From the NCBI GenBank assembly GCA_033964015.1, contig CM066917.1, forward strand, positions 29,339,951 to 29,403,950: 64,000 nucleotides of DNA, given 5' to 3'. Below are positions 35,901-47,900 of this stretch, piece after piece. How positions within the stretch are numbered: position 1 is the first letter of the stretch; each line of letters starts with the position of its first letter. Made by a program: the position numbers and the translations under genes. The notes below the pieces were generated by a model that was not told the DNA's origin, ran no database searches, and saw only the letters and a list, made by a program, of their open reading frames with translations. The DNA comes from Scolanthus callimorphus (taxonomy: Eukaryota > Cnidaria > Anthozoa > Actiniaria > Edwardsiidae).

Positions 35901-38900
35901 CTTAATTGTAATAAAGGCCCTAAGTGTAATACAAAGTGGCCCTAAGTGTAATAAAGGCCCCAAATGTAATACAAGTGGCCCTAAGTGTAATAAAGGCCCC
36001 AAATGTAATACAAAGTGACCCTAAGTGTAATAGTGGCAATGACCATCCATCCAGAGCGAAAACATATAACTGATATAATTATTTTGGAAAGAACCATGAG
36101 TAAATTGGCATTATTAATGTGTTTCAAAATTGTGACTATCGAAAGAAATCCCCCAAAATTTGGACGCACGCAATTTCAACAGTGTTTTTTCCTATTTATT
36201 TTTTTTAAAGCATGAATTCAGCTATGGGGCTCCCGGCGCTCATTCGAAATACAGTGGTACTTCTATCAAGCTGCCACCCTCGGAACCGAGCCAAGTGGCC
36301 GCTTTAGAGAGGTTGGCCGCAGAATAGATTTATTAAAATGCAGTACTTTAGAGACAAATACGGTATTTTGGAGCGGTAATAAGTGGCTGCTCAATAGAGT
36401 GTGCCGCTAGAGGTATCACTGTAATATATTGATATAATAACGTTGGTAAACGGGGTCTAATATGAAGCAAACCGCCGTGGGCTTTGTAGTATTAAGTATC
36501 GGCTTCGGGGTACTCATGTAATATGAGGCTAGGTGTGTGCTCTACTCTTCGAGAGGCTGACCTTAAATCTGCAACTTTAATTAGTACTGTATCTGTTCTA
36601 GAGAACTTACAAAAATCGGTACCCTGCCAGAAAAAGGAAGGCCGCTATCAGTTATTTTCGGTTAAGTGATCATGCTATTGCACCCCCCTTGGGCAAGTTT
36701 GTATGGTCATTGCCATTATTACACTTAGGGACGTGTCATTATTTAGCGGGGGGGGAGGGCTCCTATTTTTGTGGGGAGGGTCCTAATTTTTTTCGCGTGT
36801 CTAAAGGGAGGGTCCAAATTTTTTTCAATCCCATTTGGGGGAGGGTCATAATTTTTTTCAGCAACATTTGGACGATGAAGAGGGTAAAACAAATGGCGAT
36901 AGTGGTTATTTCAGCAACTTCTCCATAAAAATTTCGCGAATAAACAATGACATCTTATATACTCTTTGAGCAATGAGGACACTACTGTTGACAAGAACAA
37001 GTTATCTTGACAAGGAAAATCAAACTCTCCCTAAATTTCCCTGCAAATGATAGGCCTGGAGGGCAAGTCACTATATGTTTGAAAGAAGACCCCTTAGGTA
37101 AGCGTGAGTTTTCGACGTTACAAGCATAGAAATTCGTCCGTTGAGCCGCGCTTCGCGCACATGAATATTAATAATTCGTCATTTGCGGAGCGCAGTTGTG
37201 CGCATGAATGAATATAACCTAACCTATATAGTTGAGGTAGTGTACTTCCTGAGCTCCTGACAGGCTTTTGTTTACTATGCCGTACACAAAACATGTTCAT
37301 CTACCCTTTCTCTAAAGCTTGATGAAATGCGATGAACAAACAAAAAAAACGATGACCAAACAAACAGACGTTTATCAAAATTTGGGCGCGCTTCGCGCGC
37401 AACGAAGGATATGCGAGCCCGTTTTTCTGTAAAATGTTTACAGTACTAGGTCAAACAGGGGACGGGAGATGTGGGATTACGTTAATCATTGTACTTAGAG
37501 GGAGGATCACTGTATTTTACCCGTGTATTACCAAACATCCTCCACGTAAATAATCGAGGCGATGAATACTAACCGCGGTTCCTTATGCACCAGTCAATTG
37601 ACACCCCGGCCCCCAACCCCGGGACAGGGCGGGAAAGTATCGCGGCAAGGCCGGGGATTTAACACATTAATCTGAGGAAGGGCAGTGAATTTAAGATTTC
37701 TATAGCGGGGAAATTCCGCGGGGCATTACAGGGAATTAACGCTGAACCAGAAGTTCGATTATCGTGCGAAAATATATTGGTTTAAAGGACCGAGGTCGGA
37801 GGATTTTTTTAGGGATCACTAATTTTTGGGCGAGTGAAAGGGGAGGATCTCTCGAAACCTGAAGCCTTGAAAGAGAGATTCCAGCAACGAGTTCTATATC
37901 ATTCTCTAGTTTATTTCACTCATTATGTTGAAAATTTCGGCGCGCTTCGCGCGCATAAGTTTTAGAGAACTCGCTTGTGGGCTTAAATGGAATGCGTACG
38001 AATGTCGTCACAAGCATGTGTATCTTGGCAAGGACAAGTGAAAACCCCCAAAAGCCCTCCAGTGATACGAAATAGAAATTCGTTTGTGGTGCTGCGCTTC
38101 CCTTATATGAACAATAATAATTTGTAGCGCGTGAAGAATAAAACCAACAGACTTTTTTACTACACGCAGAAAATATAACGTTCTGTTATTAAGAAGAATG
38201 AAAGAGACATTACATCACTTGGACAATAGTCTATCTAACAGGTTTTTCAGAAATAAATTGCGTGGGGGAGGGTCCCAATTTTTTTTACCTACGACTGGGG
38301 GAGGGTCACATTTTTTTTGTTATTTATTTATTTATTTTATTTATTTAGTGGCTTCCATCACGCCGAGCACTATAAACTTATGATATATAAAATACTGCGA
38401 CAACACAACAACAACAACAACAACAACAAATGGTCGTGATGCGGGAGAGCTAACGGACTCGCAGTCCCAAGGCGCGCCCCAACACAGTACAGCACACTAC
38501 AAAACGATTGGACAATTAATTAATATAAATATGTAAATCTTGCTAGGTATCTAGCAACAGTCAATTCTTGTTGCCCTACAGTGGGGACACAAGGACTTCC
38601 AAGACCGGACCCGGTCACTGTCAAAGAATAGTTCAAGTTTACTAAAGTACAGACGGTTCAGTTTGTTTTTAAAAGTGCAGAAAGAGGGCGCAGCTCTGGT
38701 CTCAGTTGGTAGATTATTCCAAAGAAGTACAATTCTGTTAAAATAGGAATCTCGGAAAAGCGAGGTCCTGAAACGCTGGGGACGGAGATTCACATTTGTT
38801 GCATTCCTTGTTCGACCAGAATTAAAAGTAACAAACTCATTGAGAGGAAAATGGTAGAGCCCATGGTAAGCCTTATAGAAAAAACAAAGATCCTTTGCCT

Positions 38901-41900
38901 CCAGCCAATAAGAAACAGGAAGCAAGCGCAGCGTTAGCAAGCGCGCCTTGTAATTGGGTCTTTTATTTGGGTCTGGGTCGCAGCAAAGTATAAAGCGAGT
39001 AGCGCGGCGCTGAACTCCTTCTAGCAGCTTAAGGTCAGAAATACAAGACTGGGGAGCCCAGACTTCGCTTGCGTAGCCAATATGAGAGCGAATAAAGGTT
39101 AGATATAGTAGTCTTTTGCGGTCAGGCCCTAACTGCGCGCAATGCCGGCGGAGAAAGCCAAGCACACGATTTGCTTTGGCTACAACTGTAGCAATATGCG
39201 CGCTCCACGTTAGCGTGCTGGTGACCGTAACACCGAGATCTTTCTGCGTGTTAGCAACCGTGAGAGCATGTTTCCCAGGGTGTAGGGCCTGACCGCAAGA
39301 GAGGGGACTGGGCTCAACCGTTTCCTGGAGATACGCAAGACATCACATTTCTTATGATTGAATGACAAACTCCATTCGTTGGACCATTTATCCAGCGAGT
39401 CTAAATCTTTCTGGAGAACGGTAGTGTCGTCTGGAGTTTGCAGGGGTCTGTAACACTTAGCATCATCAGCGAAGAGGGCAACAGCAGTGTCAGAGTTGAC
39501 TGCATCCGGGAGATCGTTGACGTACAGCAGGAATAGGAAGGGGCCTAACAGGCTTCCTTGAGGTACCCCGGAACGGACGACTGACCAATCGGAAGAAGTG
39601 CCATCGACAATAACACGCTGGCGCCTGAAGGACAGGTAGTCTGACAGCCATCGATGTAGATTTCCTGTGACCCCAAACAGGGACAACTTGTATAGTAACT
39701 TATGGTGCGGCACTGAGTCAAATGCCTTGGAAAAATCCAAGTAGATAATGTCACTCTCAAGACCGGAATCAAGGGCAGTTCCGAGTTCGTGAAGGACAGC
39801 CAAGAGTTGGGTGACGCACGACCTTCCACCGATGAAACCATGTTGGATAGACGATAGTAGCTCCCGCACATGCGCTATTAAGTGGTTGAGAACACACCTC
39901 TCACACACCTTGCTGACAATAGATAACAGGGATATAGGCCTGTAGTTAGAAACTTCAGACTTTTTCCCCTTCTTGAACACGGGGGTAACATTAGCGTCCT
40001 TCCATTCCGCAGGTAGACGACCCGAGCGTAACGACAAATTGAACAACTCACAAAGGGAGGGAGCTAATTGGTCAGCACACTCGCGCAGCAGTCTTGGATG
40101 GAGACCGTCAGGACCGGGAGTCTTACTAGGATCCAGACGCTGGAGCGCAGAGATAACTTCAGCTGGAGTTAGCGTTAGATCACTTAAAACGCTCTCAGTA
40201 TAGGGAGTTGAAGATATGCTCGAGGGAGCCGAGTCGTCAGGGTTGAACGTTGACGAGAAAAAGTTGCAGAATGCACTGGCTTTAGCGCCAGGAGATGAAT
40301 AAGAGCAGTCATCCAAAACAACTGAGTATTGTTATGTTCAAGGGGAGGGTCCTATATTTTTTAGCCTTGTTTGAAAAAAATGGGAGCCCTCCCCCCCCGG
40401 TAAATAATGACACGTCCCTTAGGGCCACTTTTTATTACACTTGGGGCCTCACATGAGGTACCAATTATCTCGATCTTTTAATTTTAGAATTTGTTTTTCA
40501 TTTTTTAAACATCTCTCAAAAGTTCGCACTGAGCGACTGAGCTAAGAGTTCTAAACCTCACGAATAACAAAGGATGGCTGCCATTGTTCACTCCAAAGGT
40601 TAATTCTCTGGCTTTTGCGACGAAATGAATTCTAGGTGGTTCTATTTTAAATTAAAATTTAATGTTACATTGAAAACTAATCATCAGGCAAAATGTTGAG
40701 CCTTTAGCCTAAAATGCGCAATTTCCTCGATAATTTGCATTAAAACGGCGGACCTCACCGGACTATATCAAATCTTGCAACGTGACTATTTCAACTGTCC
40801 ATTCGTTCACGAGGCATGTGAATTCGCCACGTGAGTTTTCAGTCAGTTATGGCGGATGGTAATGTCAGGACCCCATCAGTTTTAGGCCAAGCCATATGCA
40901 CAAGAGTAGAAGAGTTAAGACTGTGGTTTTTGAAATTGAACTGGATGTTGAAATGGATGAAAATGTTGGGTTCAACGCGTGTAGTCCGATGGCGGCGCCG
41001 ATTTCAGCCATTTTTCCAGTCTTCTGGGACATAATTTGTAACCATGACAACTAATTTTCGCGGGATTCAAAATCTACCTCGGACGACACCACACATAGAT
41101 GCTGAAGCCTCCTCTTGATGGGCTCCGAGGTTAATTTCTGTATTTAGGGATCGTGGACTTTGAACGGGAAATGGTACTTTGAGAGTGAGAAGTTTGAGAA
41201 TATGTTTTATTGAATGCGTGTAGTGCAGTTGTAGCACTGATTTCAGCAATCTTTCTTTTGAGACAGGGGCGGGAAATAATTTATAATCATGACAGCTAAT
41301 GCTCGCGGGATTGAAATCTAGAAATAGATTTATCTCTTTCCTGTGCTTCGAACGCCAAACAATAGGTGACGGAGGCTCCTGGTGTGCGGGCTCCGAGGAT
41401 TATTTCTAGTAACGAGATTAAGCTATTTAATTAAGTGTTTTGTTATATAGCAGAAAATATTCTGCAATTATTAAGTCAAAACAAATGTATTTCAAGAATG
41501 AAAAGAGAAGTTACAAAGTTTGCGCGCGACTGCATCATGTAAAGGGAAAACACTCATAAACAACACAATTTTCTTGCATTAGCAAAAACTTATCAAAATT
41601 AGCAAAGGTTTTTAAAAGACTCGCGTGTTTACAATAAACTTTCTCTTTTTTCCCGCTCTTAAACGCGACGCGCGAAAGCAATATTCTCCGACCAGTCAAT
41701 AATTTTTCGAAATATTGACTGATCGGGAATATTTGATTTGTACTTCACCACGTGACCTTGATTTAGCCAATAAGAGCGCGCGCTCGGTTGGAGTGAGCAC
41801 TCGCTATATAACAATTTGCTATATTCACCTATATGGTGAATATAACATTGAAAGCATTGGGGAGCGCGCGCGCACTTTATTACGAGAAATATGATGAACG

Positions 41901-44900
41901 CCTCAGCCAATCAGCGCGCGGAATCGCTTGAGTAATTATACTAATATTATTATTAATTACTATTACTCGTCGTTTCTCGTGATTCTCCTTCGTATGAAAC
42001 AGTAAAAAATCCTTAGTGACATGCATTACATAATTCACTAGGGTCGAATATATGTATCATTTTTTCTTTGCACGTTTTTGTTGCAGACAAGTTCCATCAG
42101 ATTTCGCTGTCCCAACTGAAGACGTTCACACGGTAGATGGACACCCCGTACCATTGTCACTATTAATGACCAGTTCCCTGGTCCCAGTATAGAGGTTGTT
42201 GAAGGTGCAGAGGTAAGTTTGAGAAAGTTGACACAAATATTTTGTTGATAGGAACTCAATCCTCAAAGAATGAAGTAGAAATAAAATGTAATGACCCCCG
42301 GGGACGGGGGGGGGGTCTCTCGTTTTTTTGTCGGCGATGAAATAACGAAGACGTACTCTTTTACTGCCTTATTAATCCGCCAGGAAAAATACAAAAAGAA
42401 GTGAGCGAGTACGTTTACAAATGTTTCAAAATGCGTGAAAAATAACAAGTTCATTTTATTATTAACAACAATATTTTGTATATATTTCAGTATATATATT
42501 TTGCTGACCTAAAACCCATGTACGCTAATGTATACAATGGTAGTGAAATAAATGAATTGAATTGAATTGAATTGAATTGATCGTCGGAAATTTTCAGTTT
42601 CACCCCTAAAAGATACCAAACATGGCGTGGCTCAAATAATTTGTTACCCTATGAGCCCTAAAAGATACCCTAAAAGATGCGGCCTTATATGCCAAGTAGG
42701 CGCGAAGGAGACAGGTAACAGGTAAAAGATACCCATCATCATGAAATTTCCGTGTTTGGACTAAAATGATGCTTTCTAATTTATCGTCTTCTCATCGAGT
42801 AATCGCAGTTTTTAGAAACACCATCACGAGAGAAAACAATTTGGACACATAGATACCAATCCCCCCCCCCCCTCCCCCGGGCCGGCAATGACCTTGGAGG
42901 ATCTGAAAGATCTATTCAGCGATGAAAACGATAAAGAATAACACGAGGAAACGCTGATACTATAAGAATACCGGAGGGGAACGGGGGGAGCTTCCACCCC
43001 CTTTCTAAATGATGTTGTTGCAGGCCCCCAATTCTTGACGGGTGGCCCTACAGCAGGCTTTGCACTCGTACAAAACGACGAACAGCACAGAACATTTTTA
43101 GAAACACCACACAGGAAACCAACGCACGATTTGGCGCGAAAGTTTCTGTCCGCGCACAGTAGCTTCTTCGGTTGCGTTTGTAAGAATAATGTGTCCTCAA
43201 AATATAAACAAAACTATAGCGAAACTATATCCATTCCTATCGATTGATTTTCGGTATAATAAAGATGCGGATTTGTCGTGATTCATCAGCCATAACCGGG
43301 GCGGATCAAGGAATTTCAGAAAGGGGGAGGGAGCCGGATAGTGAAAACATGGGACGAAAATGTTCAAATTTCGTCAAGCAAATACAGTAAATGTATGGGA
43401 AAATCTCCCGAGAAAAAGGGGGGGGGACCGCCTCGCCCCCTCCCTAAATCTGCCCCTGTAGCCTTCCATGGTTATAATTTCCTTGTATTTGCGTCATTAA
43501 TTATATATCAGTTTCTTAATTGTTTTTTAAGGTGGTCGTCAATGTTGTGAATGAATTAATAAAAGAAGGGTTAACGATTCACTGGCACGGAATGTATATG
43601 AAAAACAACCCCTGGATGGACGGAGTAGCATATATTACTCAGTGCCCTATATCTCCCAAGGTAAGGGAATGGCTGGCCTTTTTATTGTTGCCACTAGTAC
43701 CTAGAATTCGGCACACACGTATAAGGCATCATGATTTTTACAAATAATAAATAATAATAATACGAGCTTATAGAGCGCTCCACCTAAAAATCCTGTGCGC
43801 TTTACAATAATACTGTTAAAAAGTATTTCAATAACTATTTTATAAAAATACACAATGATAATAATTATAAAAGTATTTTCAACGCCAAAAACAAGATTGC
43901 GAACAGATCGAAAACATGCATTGCTATAATTCCTGCAAGTTTTACTGAAAATTGAACTGAGTTTCTTTCACGTTTTTGGAAAAAAGACATCTATCAGAAG
44001 TTTGTCTGCCATGACTAGGGATACATCGCACTTTTTGTAAAGGATAACACTTTTCAACAGGCGAAAGTTTGATATGGAATTTCTCAAACTCATTAACAAT
44101 TCATCAAGCTTAAGATAAGACAATAGTAAGCGTGAAGGAGGTTTGGATCTTAAAAGCCCATCACCAACCGAGAACCTTTGCGGACTCTTAGCCAATCAGA
44201 GCACCCGAAAAACAACTCAGGTGTGTTAAGGCCTGACTTGAAAGGAGGTGGGCTTATACGCAGATTCTTAAGGCAAAAAGCAGTTTTTGCAAATAACTAC
44301 ATTAGCAAAACAGCTATCGACATGGAACTTGGTATGAGTAATACGCTCCCCGACCTTAACTGTTCCATGCATGTAGTTGCTATGGAGACACAATTTTATA
44401 GTATCTGTAAGTACCGTTTAAAAATTACTTTCAATCAAAACGGGGAAAACTTACTGCCAATTTTCCTACTTTTTGACCCTAAATTCGTAATCTTCATGAA
44501 CTTCTGCAGTTGATAGCGTTTTTTAATCGTGCCCAGGGTCACGTGATCGTGAGAACTGTTGCCCTAGCAACCAAGTTTCTCTCCTATTTGGCGCTAATTT
44601 TCAAGGTGTTCTGCCTTAAAAGACGCTATATTGAAAGAATCAATATAGTGATGAGGTTTTCTGTTCCCCGTGTAAATCAAAGCTATAGCTATCGCCAACT
44701 CGTGGGTAATGAAGAGTGAAGAGGACAGGGCGGGGAAGGCTCTCATATTGAATAGGTGGGGTTGCTCATTTAAAAAAAATGAAATTTCCCGGAAAAAATC
44801 CAGGGGGGGGGGGGGGAACTCCAATATTTTGGGCGGGGGGTGCTCGTCGTAGTGCCTTTGAGGGGTAAAATTTGAAAACTTTCAATTTTAGGTACCAGTT

Positions 44901-47900
44901 AGGGGTCCGTTCTAGCAAATCACGGCTTGTCTGAAGCCTGAATTCAGACGTATTTTCGCTCTCAAAAAAGACAAGAGAAAATTACGAGGGAAAAATCGTC
45001 TTGTTGGTACCTTTTGGGGGTAAAATCGAAGTTCCCGACGAGCACCCCCGCCCCAAAAACACGGGAGAAACCCCCTCCCCCGGGAAAAAATAACATTCTG
45101 TCTGTGGAAACGGACGGGTATAAGCCAGTTCCAATGTTTACATTTTGAAAGCAGAGTTAAAAATTAATTATTGCTGAATATTAAAATCGGGCGTTTTCAA
45201 TCCACAGTAAATGTATGAGCTAATTGGAGCTTCAGTGCTCCCAACTTTTGGCGCGATTTTGAAAGCTGGATTTTTCCTTGAAAGTGAAAAAAAAACCCGG
45301 CCTCAAAGTATTTCAATATTGTTCTCGAGAACATCATTTTTTTTTTATCTAAAGGATTTTAAAAAAGAAAAAGAAGAAATGTGTTGACCTCAAGGTTGGA
45401 CTCCGCGGACGTCTGGGGCCCGAGTAGCATGCTACGAGGGACACAAATCAACTATATGCCCGACAAAAGTCATGTTATTATAAGCAATTATTGGATGAGG
45501 TTTTTGTGATCTCCAGAATAAACAATGTCGAGACAGGTGGAATCAGGCGAGGCCGTGAGGCCGAGCCTGATTCCACTTGGCGAGATATTGTTTATTCTGG
45601 AGATCACAAAAACCGAATTCAATAATTGTTTTATTATACATTGATTCAGTAGAAATACTTTTATTTCTGTCAAGCAATTTATTTTGCACAAGCGCCTTGT
45701 TAAAAAAGGGAAAGCGCTCTAGTCCCATGATGCATTGCGCGCGTATCAAGAATCAGCTAGCTGATTCTTGAAGAATCAGCATGCTGATTCTTGGAGACCC
45801 TCAAAGTGCGTGATTCCCAAAGTAAAGCGCGCGCTCCTAGCCAATCAGAATCGATATAGTGAGTACAATGTATAATAATCATTATTATCACTACACAAGG
45901 CCAAATAATACAAGCATGATAGTGTTCGTCCAGCCTAATTGAATACTGTAAGCTTAGATAAAGGCAAAAAAATCGTATCGTTCACAATTATTTCGCCCGT
46001 TGAAATTACAAACTTAGGTTAATACATGAAACAAAAAGAATCACAACTTTTAAAAGCACATAAAAATCTACTCTGCTAGCAGGGTAATAAGAATCCCAAA
46101 AGACAATACAATTGAAAACATGGCAAATGTTTTTAACTGCTTTTTTGTAGGCTTAGTTACTTCTAGTCAGCTCTCGCCATCCCTCCCGTCCTCGAGACGA
46201 AAGCACACCAAAAAAACACAGATAAATCCAACCAATATCTCCGGAGCCCTCCATTTTTCGTCGGTGTTCTGTCCGTGGTTGTCGAATTAATTACTGTTTC
46301 ACTTGTTTCCCAGACTGATAGCGAGTTTATGTTTCGGTTCCAGAATATTTTCTTTTTCTAGTAAACAACTTGTTCGCCTTCGCTTCGAACATGAGACTAA
46401 GCTTGTTGTTGTTGAGGTTTCTGCTCACCGGTGTGATTTGGCGATGAATCGCTTCTTAATTCCTGTCAGAGTACCGCGCGTAGTGATAATAATGAGTCAT
46501 AACCACTACTAAGATTCCAAAAAATATTTTATAACCTTCGGCGTGACAACAGTCTAGCAGTGGCGAGAGTGCGGCAGCTGGCAGATTCTCGGCACTTTAA
46601 AACACGAGTCTCCCGGGGGGGGGACTCCCTATATTTTCAGACGGGGGTGCTCGTCCTATCCCTTAGGGTATAAAATTGACAGACGTGCTATCTCTTAGGG
46701 GTGTTTAAAATCAGCCCTATCCCTTAGGGGAGTCTCAGACCAATCCTTGCCCAGATATATATCGGTACTGACACCAGAACCGATATCTACAAAGGAAACT
46801 TGGATGAAAACGCTAAAAGACCTAAAATTCGCTTTTATTTGTTTTGACCTGACAAATGTGCTATTTTTTAGGGGTAAATTCGGCGTTCGCCACGCCAAAT
46901 TTGCTTTCTTTTAGGGGTAAATTTGCTGTTGGCCACGCCCATTTTGCTATCCCTTAGGGTCAAAATCAATTTTCCCGACGAGCACCCCCGTCTAAAATAT
47001 TGGAAGTCCCCCCCCCCCCGGGCGAGTCTCGTAGTAAGAGTAATTTCAAGCCGCGAACTGAAACCGTTGACGGGATACGATTCATTGGCAAAGACATTAG
47101 CATCACAACAACAATGTTCGATGAGTAAAAGTCGTGATTTTCGGCTTTAGGGAAGATATAAGTCCAGTGAACAGTTAACTTGCGAGACAGTGAACTGAGT
47201 GAACCTGAAGTTTGCCGGCGAAGTTTGGGAGATTCGTATCTCACGTTCATGAGCGTTCACATCGGAGATTCGTATCTCACGGTCATGAGAGCATACACAT
47301 CGGTCGAATATTGTTCGAATTCGTACATAGTCAACTTAAGATTAATTTTAAGCCTTTCAAAACACAGTGAACTTGTGAGAGATTATGAGACAGAGAACCT
47401 GCGATGGGACGTTTGACACATATAAATCAGTTTTTCCTGAGTGATTACGTAACGAAGTCCCCGTGGCGCAGTTGGTAAGCGCGTGACTCGGGTAATCTTT
47501 TAAAGTTAAGCACGATCCGGCAGGGTTAGTATTTGGATGGGTGACCGACGGCAAAGTGGATGGGGGAGCGAAAAGATAAGCGAATGTTCGAGGGAGGGGT
47601 AGGTAAAATGAACACATAACTAAACAAATAATCAATTATGCTAATTATGCTAATGTAAAAAGTTTACACTGGAGTGAGTGACATCGGGTCCCCACTACAA
47701 CTCGGGGTTACCATAGTAACCCACGAGTTAAAAAAGGAAAATTATGGTGCAAGTCCCTTTAATTTGGTTGTCATGGAAACATCAACTGCATAGATTTTTG
47801 ATATTTCATTCCTTCAGTCTTCTCAGTGATTCGCTCGAGAGGCTTGCTTCGGGTTTTTTTTTTTTTTCAACTCATTTCTCGATGTGTGGAAATCCTGATG

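Larger units (their letters stand above)
36728..40418. mobile_element. 3.69-kb TTA-flanked inverted-repeat element carrying a LINE
   Basis: The left end GGGACGTGTCATTATTTA is mirrored exactly at the right (taaataatgacacgtccc, ending 40418). TTA flanks both sides (36725-36727 and 40419-40421). Subterminal gggagggtc(c/a)taatttttt repeats occur in both halves, and the motif gcgcgcttcgcgcgc recurs. It contains a 5'-truncated LINE on the minus strand. No DNA transposase of its own was found. Confidence 0.8.
35846..40448. mobile_element. Minisatellite-armed foldback element split by a 3.7-kb insertion
   Basis: The left arm ends ccctaagtgtaatagtggca-atgacc (36022-36047). Its complement ggtcattgccattattacac lies at 36705-36724 and continues across the insertion at 40422-40448 (gggccactttttattacact-tgg). 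The two right-hand pieces abut only if 36728-40418 and one TTA are removed. Confidence 0.75.

Noticed and set aside
35846..36035. Regular short repeats that could suggest a CRISPR array
   Set aside because: The units are contiguous and degenerate, with no unique spacers; the DNA is eukaryotic and the array has an inverted partner, so it is a minisatellite arm of a foldback.
47458..47548. A functional tRNA or 5S rRNA gene
   Set aside because: Only half of a tRNA and the central/3' part of 5S are present; neither can form a complete molecule.
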